From contig NZ_JAKSXV010000096.1 in the NCBI RefSeq assembly GCF_022829345.1, positions 62,001 through 126,000 on the forward strand: DNA of 64,000 nt, written 5' to 3'. Positions 46,792-56,441 of this stretch are shown here, in pieces (position 1 is the first letter of the stretch; each line of letters begins with the position of its first letter). This stretch comes from Methylobacterium sp. J-090. Lineage in GTDB: Bacteria; Pseudomonadota; Alphaproteobacteria; Rhizobiales; Beijerinckiaceae. The notes below the pieces were generated by a model, which did no database searches, was not told the origin of the DNA, and saw nothing but the letters and a program-made list of their open reading frames with translations. The translations under genes and the position numbers were made by a program.

Positions 46792-48096
46792 ATGAGCGCC
46801 GGTACCGTTGCCGACAAGCACTTCTCGAATTCGTTCTTCAATGCGTCGCTCGCCGACGCCGATCCGGAAGTGGCCGCCGCCGTCGGTCAGGAACTCGGCC
46901 GCCAGCAGCACGAGATCGAGCTGATCGCCTCCGAGAACATCGTCTCCAAAGCGGTTCTGGAAGCGCAGGGGTCGGTCCTCACCAACAAGTACGCCGAGGG
47001 CTATCCGGGCCGTCGCTATTACGGTGGCTGTCAGTTCGTCGACATCGCCGAGAACCTCGCCATCGAGCGCGCCAAGCGCCTGTTCGATTGCGGCTTCGCC
47101 AACGTGCAGCCGAACTCCGGCTCCCAGGCGAACCAGGGCGTGTTCATGGCGCTCATGCAGCCGGGCGACACCTTCCTCGGCCTCGACCTCGCGGCCGGCG
47201 GCCACCTCACCCATGGCGCGCCCCCGAACGTCTCGGGCAAGTGGTTCAAGCCGGTCTCCTACACCGTGCGCCGCGACGATCAGCGCATCGACATGGAGCA
47301 GGTCGAGGCGCTCGCCCACGAGCACAAGCCGAAGGTGATCATCGCGGGCGGCTCCGGCTATCCGCGCCACTGGGACTTCGCCAAGTTCCGTGAGATCGCC
47401 GATGCCGTCGGCGCCTACTTCTTCGTCGACATGGCCCACTTCGCCGGCCTCGTCGCCGCCGGTGTGCACCCGTCGCCATTCCCGCACGCGCACGTCGCCA
47501 CCACCACCACCCACAAGACCCTGCGCGGCCCGCGCGGCGGCATGATCCTGACGAACGACGAAGCTCTGGCCAAGAAGTTCAACTCGGCGATCTTCCCCGG
47601 CCTCCAGGGCGGTCCGCTCATGCACGTCATCGCCGGCAAGGCGGTTGCCTTCGGCGAAGCCCTGAAGCCCGAGTTCAAGATCTACGCTCGACAGGTGATC
47701 GAGAACGCCAAGGCGCTCGCCGACACCCTGATGTCGGGCGGCTACGACATCACGTCCGGCGGTACCGACAACCACCTCATGCTCGTCGACCTGCAGAAGA
47801 AGGGCCTGACCGGCAAGGCGGCGGAAGCCGCACTCAGCCGCGCCGACATCACCTGCAACAAGAACGGTGTGCCGTTCGATCCGGCCAAGCCGACCATCAC
47901 GTCGGGCATTCGCCTTGGCACCCCGGCCGGCACCTCACGCGGCTTCGGCGTCGCCGAATTCAAGCAGATCGGCGGCTTCATCGTCGCGGTGCTCGATGGG
48001 CTGGTCGCCAAGGGCGAAGCCGGCGACGCCGAGATCGAGGCGGCCGTGAAGCAGAAGGTTCACGCCCTGACCGACCGGTTCCCGATCTACGCATAA
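46792..48096 (+). CDS. glyA: Serine hydroxymethyltransferase
   Basis: GlyA is the PLP enzyme that interconverts serine plus tetrahydrofolate with glycine plus methylene-THF. In serine-cycle methylotrophs it also fixes formaldehyde-level carbon. The 434-residue protein shows [71 protein letters not shown] and the PLP lysine in [20 protein letters not shown] 46792 matches the family start. A terminator follows. The conserved order glyA-nrdR-ribD begins here. Confidence 0.97.
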   Translation: MSAGTVADKHFSNSFFNASLADADPEVAAAVGQELGRQQHEIELIASENIVSKAVLEAQGSVLTNKYAEGYPGRRYYGGCQFVDIAENLAIERAKRLFDCGFANVQPNSGSQANQGVFMALMQPGDTFLGLDLAAGGHLTHGAPPNVSGKWFKPVSYTVRRDDQRIDMEQVEALAHEHKPKVIIAGGSGYPRHWDFAKFREIADAVGAYFFVDMAHFAGLVAAGVHPSPFPHAHVATTTTHKTLRGPRGGMILTNDEALAKKFNSAIFPGLQGGPLMHVIAGKAVAFGEALKPEFKIYARQVIENAKALADTLMSGGYDITSGGTDNHLMLVDLQKKGLTGKAAEAALSRADITCNKNGVPFDPAKPTITSGIRLGTPAGTSRGFGVAEFKQIGGFIVAVLDGLVAKGEAGDAEIEAAVKQKVHALTDRFPIYA

Positions 48097-48146
48097 GGCT
48101 CACAACGGTGTTCGCGCTTAACGCGTGCACCGCAACACGCTAAGGA

Positions 48147-48180
48147 GAACGGCCGTGGATCACCCGATCCGCGGCCGTTC
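48147..48180 (+). terminator. Rho-independent terminator of glyA
   Basis: A 15-bp stem GAACGGCCGTGGATC / GATCCGCGGCCGTTC with one G-U pair and a 4-base loop, followed by CTCGTTT, lies 50 bases after the glyA stop. It separates glyA from the nrdR-rib operon. Confidence 0.75.
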
Positions 48181-48213
48181 CTCGTTTCCCGTATCCGCAC
48201 AGGTGTCCGCCCG

Positions 48214-48729
48214 ATGCGCTGTCCCTATTGCAGCGGCCCCGACACCCAGGTGAAGGATTCGCGCCCCACCGACGACGCCATCCGGCGGCGGCGGGTCTGC
48301 CCGGATTGCGGCGGGCGTTTCACCACCTTCGAGCGGGTACAGCTGCGCGAACTCACGGTGCTGAAGCGCTCGGGCAAGCGCGTGCCGTTCGACCGCGACA
48401 AGCTCCAGCGCTCCATCGGCGTGGCCCTGCGCAAGCGCGCCGTCGACCCCGAGCGGGTCGAGCGCCTCGTCAGCGGCATCACCCGCCAGCTCGAGAGCGG
48501 CGGAGAGGGCGAAATCACGACCGAATCCATCGGCGAACTGGTGATGGAAGGTCTGAAGGGCCTCGATGACGTCGCCTATGTGCGCTTCGCCTCCGTCTAC
48601 AAGAATTTCCGAGAGGCCAGCGATTTCAAGGCGCTGCTCGGCACCTTAAGCGATGCGCCGTCCGGGCTTGCGACCACCGACGAATCCACCGTCACGCCCC
48701 TGCGCACCAAGCCCCGGCCGCGATCATGA
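48214..48729 (+). CDS. nrdR: Transcriptional repressor NrdR
   Basis: NrdR senses ATP/dATP and represses ribonucleotide reductase genes. The 171-residue protein has the N-terminal zinc ribbon ([19 protein letters not shown] and [17 protein letters not shown], four cysteines) and an ATP-cone domain starting [22 protein letters not shown]. The C-terminal 20 residues are a variable extension. The stop overlaps ribD by 4 bases, so it heads the nrdR-ribD-ribE unit. No NrdR boxes were searched for here, since its targets lie elsewhere. Confidence 0.95.
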   Translation: MRCPYCSGPDTQVKDSRPTDDAIRRRRVCPDCGGRFTTFERVQLRELTVLKRSGKRVPFDRDKLQRSIGVALRKRAVDPERVERLVSGITRQLESGGEGEITTESIGELVMEGLKGLDDVAYVRFASVYKNFREASDFKALLGTLSDAPSGLATTDESTVTPLRTKPRPRS

Positions 48730-49826
48730 GCATGGCCGACATCCGCTTCATGCGGCTCGCCCTGGCGCTGGGTCATCGCAACCTCGGACGGACCTGGCCC
48801 AATCCCTCCGTCGGCGCCATCGTTGTGGCCGACGGCCGCATCGTCGGCCAGGGTGTGACGCAGGCGGGCGGGCGACCCCATGCCGAGCCGCAGGCCCTCG
48901 CCATGGCGGGGGAGGCCGCGCGCGGCGCTACCCTCTACGTCACCCTGGAGCCGTGTTCGCATCACGGTCGCACGCCGCCCTGCACCGACGCCATCGTCGC
49001 GTCGGGAATCGCCCGCGTCGTCACCGCGCTGGAAGACCCCGATGCCCGCGTCGCCGGGCGCGGCCATGCCCTGCTCCGGGAGGCCGGGATCGCCGTGGAG
49101 ACGGGCCTCCTGCGGGAGATCGCCGCCCGCGATCACATCGGCCACGTCACGCGGGCGACACAGGGGCGCCCGAGCCTGCACCTCAAACTCGCCCGGACCC
49201 GGGACGGCTTCGCCGCCGGGGCGCCGGACCAGCGCCTGCGCATCACCGGCCCCATCGCCGACGGCGCCGTCCACCTGTGGCGGGCCCATGCCGACGCGAT
49301 CCTCGTCGGCATCGGCACGGCCCGGGCCGACGATCCTTCGCTCACCGTGCGCCTGCCCGGCCTGTCCGGGCGCTCGCCCCTGCGCGTCGTCCTCGATTCG
49401 ACCCTGCGGCTCCAGCCCTCGACCCACCTCGTGCGGGGCGCGCGCGACATTCCCACCCTCGTCATCACCACCCGCAACGCACCGGCTCACCCCAAGCGCA
49501 TGCTCGCGTCCTTCGGCGTCGAGGTTCTCTGCGTCGCCGCCGATGCGGCCGGCCGGATCGACCTTCCCGCCGCCCTGCAGGCCCTGGCCGCACGCGGCCT
49601 GACCCGGCTCTGCTGCGAGGGCGGCCCCCACCTCGCCGATGCCCTGGCGCGGGCCGACCTCGTCGATGTCTGCACTTTGATCACCGGCCCCGCCGCCCTC
49701 GGGACGGCCGGTCTTCCGGCCATCGGGCCGCACCTCGAATCCAGCCTGTCGCGGGGCCATCTGAAGCCCGTCGAGACGCGTGATTTCGGTCCCGACCGCG
49801 CCGTCACGTATGAGCGGAGTCAATAG
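48726..49826 (+). CDS. ribD: Bifunctional riboflavin biosynthesis deaminase/reductase RibD
   Basis: RibD performs the second and third steps of riboflavin synthesis: deamination of the pyrimidine, then NADPH reduction of the ribose. The 366-residue protein has an N-terminal cytidine-deaminase-like zinc domain ([11 protein letters not shown] and [18 protein letters not shown]) and a C-terminal DHFR-like reductase domain ([54 protein letters not shown]). It overlaps nrdR by 4 bases and abuts ribE. Confidence 0.96.
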   Translation: MSMADIRFMRLALALGHRNLGRTWPNPSVGAIVVADGRIVGQGVTQAGGRPHAEPQALAMAGEAARGATLYVTLEPCSHHGRTPPCTDAIVASGIARVVTALEDPDARVAGRGHALLREAGIAVETGLLREIAARDHIGHVTRATQGRPSLHLKLARTRDGFAAGAPDQRLRITGPIADGAVHLWRAHADAILVGIGTARADDPSLTVRLPGLSGRSPLRVVLDSTLRLQPSTHLVRGARDIPTLVITTRNAPAHPKRMLASFGVEVLCVAADAAGRIDLPAALQALAARGLTRLCCEGGPHLADALARADLVDVCTLITGPAALGTAGLPAIGPHLESSLSRGHLKPVETRDFGPDRAVTYERSQ

Positions 49827-50471
49827 ATGTTCACCGGTCTCGTCACCGATGTGGGAGTGGTCCTTGGCGTATCGGGCGACGACCGCCTGCGCCGTATCCG
49901 CATCCGCTCCGCCTACGATCCGGCCACCATCGCACTCGGCGCCTCCATCGCCTGCTCCGGCCCCTGCCTCACCGCCGTGGCGGTGAACTCCGTGGCGGGT
50001 GGCTGCGAGTTCAGTGTCGACGCCGCCGCCGAGACCTTGGCGCTGACCACCGTCGGCACCTGGGTCGCGGGCACGCGGGTCAACCTCGAACGCTCGTTGA
50101 AGATCGGTGACGAACTCGGCGGCCATCTCGTGACCGGCCACGTCGACGGCCGCGTCGAGATCGTCACCCGCGAATCCGTCACCGGGGGCAGCGGCGATCC
50201 GCAATGGGCGCCGAGCGACCGCTTCACCCTGCGGGCGCCGCCCGGCCTGTCACGCTTCATCGCCCGGAAGGGCTCGGTCTGCCTCGACGGCACCTCGCTC
50301 ACGGTCAACACCGTGGCGGGCGATCTCTTCTCCGTGCTCCTCATCCCCCACACCCTGGCGGTGACGACCTGGGGGCAGTGCCGCGAGGGCGATTCCCTCA
50401 ACCTCGAGGTCGATCTCATCGCCCGCTACGCCGCGCGCCTCACGGAAGCCCAGGCGGCGCTCGCCGGTTGA
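49827..50471 (+). CDS. ribE: Riboflavin synthase alpha subunit
   Basis: Riboflavin synthase dismutates two 6,7-dimethyl-8-ribityllumazines to riboflavin. The 214-residue protein has the expected two lumazine-binding repeats (first about 1-97 beginning MFTGLVTDVGVV, second about 98-200 with VTGHVDGRVEIV and SVCLDGTSLTVNTV). The start follows the ribD stop directly. Some naming schemes call this gene ribC. No FMN riboswitch is seen upstream of this operon or of ribH. Confidence 0.96.
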   Translation: MFTGLVTDVGVVLGVSGDDRLRRIRIRSAYDPATIALGASIACSGPCLTAVAVNSVAGGCEFSVDAAAETLALTTVGTWVAGTRVNLERSLKIGDELGGHLVTGHVDGRVEIVTRESVTGGSGDPQWAPSDRFTLRAPPGLSRFIARKGSVCLDGTSLTVNTVAGDLFSVLLIPHTLAVTTWGQCREGDSLNLEVDLIARYAARLTEAQAALAG

Positions 50472-50657
50472 AACGGCCGGAGGTGTCGCGCGGCTTGTCC
50501 GTCGGGCGCCTTCGGTCTATCGCTCGGCCCTTCCGATCGGGTCAGCTACGGCATCCGCTCGGCGCGCGAGCCGGGGCAACCCGGCCGATCCAGGGCGGCA
50601 ACTTCCAAAAAGCACGAAAAGCCTACCCAAGCGCCGCGCATTCGATAAGGCCCCTCG

Positions 50658-51164
50658 ATGGTTTCGACCCCACCCGCATCCCGTCCGTCGCCCGCCATCG
50701 TGAGGGGTGCACGCGTCCTCGTGGTCGAGGCGCGCTACTACGACGAACTCGCCGACGAACTGCTCGCCGGAGCGCAGGCGGCGCTGGACGCCGCCGAGGC
50801 CGAGGCCACCGTGGTCACCGTGCCGGGCGCCCTCGAGATTCCCGCCGCCATCGCCATCCTCATCGAGGCCGCCGCCCGTGCCGGCCAGCCCTACGACGCC
50901 GCCGTGGCCCTGGGCTGCGTCATCCGGGGAGAGACCGGGCATTACGATATCGTCGCCGGCGAGAGCGCCCGCGCCCTGATGGACCTGTCCGTCGCCCGGT
51001 TGCTGCCGCTCGGCAACGGCATCCTGACGGTGGAGACGGAAGCGCAGGCCTTCGCCCGCGCCCGCGTGTCCGAGATGAACAAGGGCGGCGGTGCCGCCGA
51101 GGCGGCGCTCGCGGTGCTGGCCCTCAAGCGGGCCGCCGCGGCCGCGCCCGTCGGAGAGGATTGA
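50658..51164 (+). CDS. ribH: 6,7-dimethyl-8-ribityllumazine synthase
   Basis: RibH condenses the pyrimidine intermediate with dihydroxybutanone phosphate to form lumazine. The 168-residue protein shows [56 protein letters not shown] (with the active-site His) and [15 protein letters not shown]. It is 186 bases after ribE, so it may have its own promoter, and 5 bases before nusB. Confidence 0.95.
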   Translation: MVSTPPASRPSPAIVRGARVLVVEARYYDELADELLAGAQAALDAAEAEATVVTVPGALEIPAAIAILIEAAARAGQPYDAAVALGCVIRGETGHYDIVAGESARALMDLSVARLLPLGNGILTVETEAQAFARARVSEMNKGGGAAEAALAVLALKRAAAAAPVGED

Positions 51165-51169
51165 GCACC

Positions 51170-51664
51170 ATGGCCAAAGTCATCGAGCGCAGCGGCGCGC
51201 GCCTGTCCGTGGTGCAGGCGCTCTACGAGATGGAGATCTCCGGCAAGGGCGTCATCGAGGCGGTGGCCGAGTTCGAAACCTTCTGGATCGGCCAGACCGT
51301 CGACGGCGTCGAACATCCCCCCGCCGAGATCGCCTTCTTCCGCGATCTCCTGCGCGGTGTCGTGGAGGAGCAACGCGCCATCGACCCGATGCTGGACAAC
51401 GCTTTGTCACAGGGCTGGCCCCTGAAGCGCATCGAGATGGTGTTGCGTGCGATTCTCCGTGCCGGGGCCTACGAGCTCATGCACCGCCGCGACGTGCCGG
51501 CCCGCGCCGCCATCTCCGAATACGTCGATGTCGCCCACAGTTTCTACGGTGGCGACGAGCCCGGAATGGTCAATGCCGTCCTCGACAAGGTGGCGCGCGA
51601 GGTCCGGGGCCAGGAATTCGCGGGGCTCCCGGGTTCTGGCCTGCCCGGCTCCGGCCGGGCGTGA
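51170..51664 (+). CDS. nusB: Transcription antitermination factor NusB
   Basis: NusB binds boxA RNA with NusE (S10) and prevents premature termination, chiefly in rRNA operons. The 164-residue all-helical protein shows ARLSVVQALYEMEISG near the N-terminus, LDNALSQGWPLKRIEMVLRAILRAGAYEL near 85-110 and AAISEYVDVAHSFYGGDEPGMVNAVLDKVA near 120-150. The short PGSGLPGSGRA tail is unusual but harmless. It overlaps thiL by 4 bases (GTGA). The ribH-nusB-thiL order is conserved in Hyphomicrobiales. Confidence 0.95.
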   Translation: MAKVIERSGARLSVVQALYEMEISGKGVIEAVAEFETFWIGQTVDGVEHPPAEIAFFRDLLRGVVEEQRAIDPMLDNALSQGWPLKRIEMVLRAILRAGAYELMHRRDVPARAAISEYVDVAHSFYGGDEPGMVNAVLDKVAREVRGQEFAGLPGSGLPGSGRA

Positions 51665-52656
51665 GCGGCGACCGTCCCACCGAGGACGGGCTGATCGCGC
51701 GCTTCTTCGCGCCGCTGGCCGGCCCCGGCGCGGACGGGATGCGCGACGACGCCGCGACCCTGACGCCGACGCCCGGCTGCGACCTCGTCCTGACGGCCGA
51801 CGCCATCGTGGCGGGCGTCCACTTCTTCTCGGACGATCCGCCGGCCTCCATCGCCCGCAAGGCCGTCGGGGTGAATTTCTCGGATCTGGCCGCCAAGGGC
51901 GCGGCCGCGCGCGGTATCCTCCTCACCCTGGCGCTGCCCGACGACTGGACGGAAGCCTGGCTCGCCGCCTTCGCCGTCGGGCTCGGCGACGCCCTGACGG
52001 CGTTCGGGGGCGCGCTTCTCGGCGGAGACACCGTCCGGGCCGCAGGACCCTTGTCGATCGGCGTCACTGCTCTCGGTGAGGTGCCCACCGGCACCATGGT
52101 CCGGCGGATGACGGCCGAGATCGGTGACGTGCTCTGCGTCAGCGGTACGATCGGCGATGCCGCCCTCGGGCTACCCCTGCGTCGCTCACCCTTGCCCGAT
52201 TGGGGCGACGCCATCGGCCCGGAGACCTGCGCCGCCCTGGTGGACCGCTACTGGCACCCCCGTCCCCGCCTCGGCCTCGCGCCGATCCTGCGCCGGCATG
52301 CGCGCGCCGCCATGGACATCTCGGACGGGCTCGCCGGCGATCTCGCCAAGATGCTGAAGGGGGAGGGGCGCTCCGCCCTCATCCGCGTGGCCGACGTGCC
52401 GCTCTCCCCGGCCGCCGTCCGCGCCGTGGCGCAGGCGCCGACCCTCATGGATACGGTCCTGACCGGCGGCGACGATTACGAGCTCCTGTGCGCCATCCCG
52501 CCGGCGCGCCTCGATGCCTGCCTCCTCGCGGCAGAGGCCACCGGGGTTCCGCTCAAACCCATCGGCACGGTGACCACCGGTGACGGTCCCCCGGTCTTCG
52601 AAGCGGCGGACGGTGCGCGAAAAACCTTCGCGGCGGCGTCCTTCAGCCACTTCTGA
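51661..52656 (+). CDS. thiL: Thiamine-monophosphate kinase
   Basis: ThiL phosphorylates thiamine monophosphate to thiamine diphosphate, the active cofactor. The 331-residue protein of the PurM/ThiL superfamily shows GMRDDAATLTPTPGCDLVLTADAIVAGVHF, VGVNFSDLAAKGA, FGGALLGGDTVRA, GDVLCVSGTIGDAALGL, AAMDISDGLAGDL and LTGGDDYELL. The GTG start overlaps the nusB stop; the frame is open upstream but without homology. It is the last gene of the rib-nusB-thiL group. Confidence 0.95.
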   Translation: MSGDRPTEDGLIARFFAPLAGPGADGMRDDAATLTPTPGCDLVLTADAIVAGVHFFSDDPPASIARKAVGVNFSDLAAKGAAARGILLTLALPDDWTEAWLAAFAVGLGDALTAFGGALLGGDTVRAAGPLSIGVTALGEVPTGTMVRRMTAEIGDVLCVSGTIGDAALGLPLRRSPLPDWGDAIGPETCAALVDRYWHPRPRLGLAPILRRHARAAMDISDGLAGDLAKMLKGEGRSALIRVADVPLSPAAVRAVAQAPTLMDTVLTGGDDYELLCAIPPARLDACLLAAEATGVPLKPIGTVTTGDGPPVFEAADGARKTFAAASFSHF

Positions 52657-52665
52657 CGCGGCGGC

Positions 52666-52983
52666 TCAGACGGCCTCGTCGTCCTCGGGCGGCTCCGGAT
52701 CGGCGGTCCAATGGGTGGCGAAGGCGGCGAGCTGGCGCGCATCGGCGAACGCCATCACGGCGACCACGCGATCGGCCGGCATCGCGCCCGGATAGGGCGC
52801 CAGCAGCACGGTTTCCTGCGAGAACTTGGCGCCCGGCGCCTGCTCGGCGAGCCACGTCTCGGCCTCCGGAGTGAGGCGGGCGGGATCGGCCGCGTCGCGG
52901 GCGCGGGAATCGGAGCGCAGCACCAGCACGTAGGGGCCGAGCGCCGGATTGCGCTGCTGCAGGGCCTGGATGATGTCGATCAT
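52666..52983 (-). CDS. Hypothetical protein, 105 residues
   Basis: I do not recognise this gene. The 105-residue, mildly acidic, soluble protein begins MIDIIQALQQRNPALGPYVLVLRSDSRAR and ends in an acidic tail (PEPPEDDEAV). ATG 52983 is the first plausible start; codon use looks like that of its neighbours. It is convergent with thiL (9-base gap) and 99 bases downstream of the NDH-2 gene on the same strand, so it may be co-transcribed with it. Confidence 0.6.
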   Translation of the reverse strand: MIDIIQALQQRNPALGPYVLVLRSDSRARDAADPARLTPEAETWLAEQAPGAKFSQETVLLAPYPGAMPADRVVAVMAFADARQLAAFATHWTADPEPPEDDEAV

Positions 52984-53082
52984 GGCGTGTCTCGGAATCG
53001 GTGGATCGGGGCACGGCCTCGGGATGGCAACCCTTCCTCTCCGCAAGAGCGAGAGATGGAAGGGCCTCGGCGAACGCTCCGA

Positions 53083-54432
53083 TCAGTGCAGCTTTACCCG
53101 CGATTCCGTACGGCGGGTCAGGGCCCGGGCGACGGCGTCGAGGGTGGTCTTCACCGTGCCGTGCAGGGCCTGCTCGTGCATCTTGTACAGCGAGCGGTAC
53201 ATCATCCGGGCGAACAGCCCGGCAATGAACATGTTCTTGCCGCGCACGAAGCCCATCAGGCTGCCCACGGTGGAATACTCGCCCAGTGACACCAACGAGC
53301 CGAAATCGCGGTACTTGAAGGCCTTGAGCGGCTTGCCGGCCATCTTGGCGGGGATGAGCTTGATGAGGTGGCTCGCCTGCTGGTGCGCGGCCTGGGCGCG
53401 CGGCGGGATCGGCGTCGCCGAGCCCTGCTCGACGAGGTAGGCGCAGTCGCCGATGGCGAAGATGTCCGGGTCGCGCGTCGTCTGAAGGGTCGGTGTCACC
53501 ACCAGCTGGTTGTTGCGCGTGGTCTCGAGGCCGCCGATGTCGTGCAGGAACGGGGGTGCCTTCACCCCGGCGGCCCAGACCACGAGCTCGGAGGGGATGA
53601 AGCCGCCATCGGCGAGTTGCACGCCGTCGGGCCGGACCTCCGTGACCCGGGCGTTGATACGGACCTCGACGCCGATCTTGTCGAGGAGGCGGACCACGTC
53701 CTGCGACAGGCGCTCGGGCACCGCCGGCAGGATGCGCGAGGCCGCCTCCACCAGGGTGATCTTGAGATCCTTGTCCGGGTCGATCTTGTCGAGGCCCGTG
53801 GAGGCGACGTCGCGGGTGGTGCGGTGGAGCTCGGCCGCGAGTTCCGTGCCCGTGGCGCCGGCGCCGATCACCGTGACGTGGAGCTGGCCCGGGCGCACGG
53901 GCCCAACTTGGGTGTGGGCGCGCAGCATCCCGTTGACGAGGCGCTGGTGGAACCGCACCGCCTGGTCCTGCGTGTCGAGGGCGATGGCGTTCTCCTTCAC
54001 CCCCGGCGTGCCGAAATCGTTAGTGGTGGAGCCCACCGCCAGCACCAGGGTGTCGTAGCCGATGGCCCGCACGGGCGTGACCTCGCGCCCTTCCGCATCG
54101 TGGCTCGCCGCGAGCTGGATCGTGCGTGCGGCCCGGTCGAGGCCGGTCATCTGGCCGATGCGGTAGCGGAAATGGTGGCGGTGGGCGTGATGGAGATAAT
54201 CCACCGCGTGGTGCCCGACATCGAGGCTGCCGGCGGCGACCTCGTGGAGCAGCGGCTTCCAGATGTGGGTGCGTGCCCGATCGACGAGGGTGACGTGGGC
54301 CTTGCCCGACTTGCCCAGCGAGTCGCCGAGCTTCGTCGCCAGCTGAAGGCCCGCGGCGCCGCCGCCGACGACCACGATGCGGTGCAGGTTTTCCACGGAT
54401 TCGCCCGGTACCATGCGCTTGTCGTCCTGCAT
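53083..54432 (-). CDS. ndh: Type II NADH dehydrogenase (NDH-2)
   Basis: NDH-2 is a single-subunit flavoenzyme that passes electrons from NADH to quinone without proton pumping. The 449-residue protein has two Rossmann motifs: FAD-binding IVVVGGGAAGLQLATKLG near residue 22 and NADH-binding VTVIGAGATGTELAAEL near residue 175. The FAD-closing segment IFAIGDCAYL follows. The C-terminal part (FVRGKNMFIAGLFARMMYRSLYKMHEQAL) is the amphipathic membrane-binding region. ATG 54432 is preferred over a TTG 12 codons upstream. Confidence 0.92.
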   Translation of the reverse strand: MQDDKRMVPGESVENLHRIVVVGGGAAGLQLATKLGDSLGKSGKAHVTLVDRARTHIWKPLLHEVAAGSLDVGHHAVDYLHHAHRHHFRYRIGQMTGLDRAARTIQLAASHDAEGREVTPVRAIGYDTLVLAVGSTTNDFGTPGVKENAIALDTQDQAVRFHQRLVNGMLRAHTQVGPVRPGQLHVTVIGAGATGTELAAELHRTTRDVASTGLDKIDPDKDLKITLVEAASRILPAVPERLSQDVVRLLDKIGVEVRINARVTEVRPDGVQLADGGFIPSELVVWAAGVKAPPFLHDIGGLETTRNNQLVVTPTLQTTRDPDIFAIGDCAYLVEQGSATPIPPRAQAAHQQASHLIKLIPAKMAGKPLKAFKYRDFGSLVSLGEYSTVGSLMGFVRGKNMFIAGLFARMMYRSLYKMHEQALHGTVKTTLDAVARALTRRTESRVKLH

Positions 54433-54561
54433 CTCGTTTTGGCGGGGGGCGGCTGCCGTGGCGGCCAAAGCCCGGCGGGACCCGAAAGGCCCTGCTTCAC
54501 CCTAGAACGTTTTTATTTTGTGGTGGACCCGGCCAGGCCAAAGAAAATTATCCGCGCCGGC

Positions 54562-55215
54562 TCAGGCCGGGGCGCCGGGCTGGCGCAGGGGGTGGGCCCG
54601 CGCGAAGGCGTCCTGCGCCAGGCAATCCTCCGCGATGCGCCGGACCGTCGGGTAGGACACGGTCTCGACGCCGAAGATGCCTGTGCCGACCCACAGGCTC
54701 ACGAGGCAGAGGTCGGCGTGGCTGACCGCGTCTCCTTGCGCGTAGCGCCCGGTACCGGGTTCCCGGGTGAGGCGGGTCTCCAGGGTCTTCAGGCCGGTCT
54801 CGAACCAGTGGCGCACGAAGCCCATCATCCGGTCCTTGGGAATGTCGTAGGCCTGCATGAGGTAGTTGCGCACGCGCGGCACGTAGAGCGGATGGGTGTC
54901 GCAGGCGACAACTTGGGCGAGCGAGCGGGCGCGGGCGCGTTCGCGCGGATCGGCCGGCAGCAGCGGCACCGCCGGATGCACGTCCTCGAGATAGTCGAGG
55001 ATGGCGAGCGACTGGGTCAGCGGCGGCCCGTCCCCGTCGAAGAGAGCCGGGACCGCGCCCTGCGGGTTGATCGCCAGGAAGTCGGGCTTGAACTGGTCGC
55101 CCGCATCGAGGTCAATGAACGTCTCTTCGCAAGGGATACCCTTGAGGTTGAGGGCGATCCGCACCCGGAAGGCGGCGGCCGAGCGCCAGTTGCCGTACAT
55201 CTTCACGCGCGTCAT
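54562..55215 (-). CDS. Maleylacetoacetate isomerase-like zeta-class glutathione S-transferase
   Basis: The 217-residue protein has an N-terminal thioredoxin-like domain (1-80; KMYGNWRSAAAFRVRIALNLKG, INPQGAVPALFDGDGPPLTQSLAILDYLED) and a helical C-terminal domain, as in zeta-class GSTs (MaiA), which isomerise maleylacetoacetate in tyrosine breakdown. The active-site pair usually reads SS in NWRSSASFRVR; here it reads SA, so one serine is missing and the substrate is less certain. ATG 55215 follows GGAGAG closely. No tyrosine-catabolic genes (hmgA, fahA) are adjacent, so the symbol maiA is withheld. Confidence 0.83.
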   Translation of the reverse strand: MTRVKMYGNWRSAAAFRVRIALNLKGIPCEETFIDLDAGDQFKPDFLAINPQGAVPALFDGDGPPLTQSLAILDYLEDVHPAVPLLPADPRERARARSLAQVVACDTHPLYVPRVRNYLMQAYDIPKDRMMGFVRHWFETGLKTLETRLTREPGTGRYAQGDAVSHADLCLVSLWVGTGIFGVETVSYPTVRRIAEDCLAQDAFARAHPLRQPGAPA

Positions 55216-55418
55216 CTCTCCGTGTCGAAGAACGACCACACCCGACATCGGCCCGTATCGCAAGTCCCCTTGGCGCCCCCTTGGGCCGACCCTGTCGCGA
55301 AAGCGATGCCGTGGCGGTGATGCTGCTTTGCCGCAAGCGAATTTGGCAGGGCCGGATTCCTCGCGCATAGCGAAGAGCACGGCGAGAAATCCGGGCGCGG
55401 CCCGAGGGATGAACGAGC

Positions 55419-56441
55419 ATGCAGATCGAGACGCCCTACCTGATGTTCCTCGGGGACGTGCCCGATACCCTCGCGGCCAAGACCGCTTACGGCATCAAGG
55501 ACTGGCGCCCCGAATGGTGCGTCGGCCAGATGCGGCTGCCCGGCTGCGCCGCCGATCTCGGCATTCCCGACCTCACCCTCGCGGAGGCCGTGGCGAAGGG
55601 CTGTCGCACGATGGTGATCGGCGTCGCCAACGCGGGCGGCGTATTGCCGGCGCACTGGGTCGCCGAGATCGTGGCGGCGCTCAATGCCGGCCTCGACATC
55701 GCCAGCGGGCTCCACGCGCGCCTCGGCGCCGTGCCGGAGATCGCGCAGGCGGCGGAAGCCAACGGGCGCCAGCTCCACGACGTGCGCCACACCTCCGAGA
55801 CCTTCGCCACCGGCAAGGGCACGAAGCGCCCCGGCAAGCGGCTGCTCACCGTCGGCACCGACTGCTCGGTGGGCAAGAAGTACACGGTGCTCGCCCTCGA
55901 GCGCGGTATGCGGGATCGCGGCCTCGACGCGGACTTCCGCGCCACGGGCCAGACCGGCGTGTTCATCTCCGGGCGGGGTGTCGCCATCGACGCCGTGGTG
56001 GCCGACTTCATCTCCGGGGCCGTCGAGTGGATCGCGCCCGCCGCCGAACCCGATCATTGGGACCTCCTCGAAGGGCAGGGCTCCCTGTTCCACCCGTCGT
56101 TCGCCGGCGTCAGCCTCGGGCTGCTGCACGGGGCGCAGGCCGACGCGTTCATCGTCTGTCACGAGCCAAGCCGCACCACCATGCGCGGTGTTCAGCATCC
56201 TCTGCCGACGATCCAGCAAGTCATCGACCTTACGGTGCAGCTCGGGCGCCTCACCAACCCGGACATCCGGCCCGTGGGGATCGCGGTGAATACCCAGAGC
56301 CTGGAGGAGGGCGTCGCCCGGACACTTCTGGCCGATCTGACCAGGGAGCACGGTCTGTCGGCCACCGATCCCGTGCGCTTTGGCGTCGAGGAGATCGTCG
56401 ACCGGATCGTCGCGGAGTTTCCGGCTGGAGCCGCCGCATGA
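55419..56441 (+). CDS. dgcN: DUF1611 family protein, likely D-glutamate N-acetyltransferase DgcN
   Basis: The 340-residue protein is a DUF1611 member. It has an N-terminal Rossmann-like domain (PYLMFLGDVPDTLAAKTAYGI, MVIGVANAGGVLP) and a P-loop-like C-terminal domain (GTDCSVGKKYT at 146-156; LLEGQGSLFHPSFAGV; FIVCHEPSRTTMRG). In a marine bacterium DgcN acetylates D-glutamate to N-acetyl-D-glutamate and acts with DgcA. The pairing here with an enolase-family epimerase, overlapping by 4 bases, is the basis for the name. No dgcR-type regulator is visible beside it. Confidence 0.82.
   Translation: MQIETPYLMFLGDVPDTLAAKTAYGIKDWRPEWCVGQMRLPGCAADLGIPDLTLAEAVAKGCRTMVIGVANAGGVLPAHWVAEIVAALNAGLDIASGLHARLGAVPEIAQAAEANGRQLHDVRHTSETFATGKGTKRPGKRLLTVGTDCSVGKKYTVLALERGMRDRGLDADFRATGQTGVFISGRGVAIDAVVADFISGAVEWIAPAAEPDHWDLLEGQGSLFHPSFAGVSLGLLHGAQADAFIVCHEPSRTTMRGVQHPLPTIQQVIDLTVQLGRLTNPDIRPVGIAVNTQSLEEGVARTLLADLTREHGLSATDPVRFGVEEIVDRIVAEFPAGAAA

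Noticed and set aside
48734..49786. Antisense open frames over ribD
   Set aside because: Long shadow frames with arginine/proline-rich products opposite a gene with complete catalytic motifs.
50472..50657. Possible FMN riboswitch before ribH
   Set aside because: The conserved core of the FMN element is not present in the 186 bases between ribE and ribH, nor before ribD.
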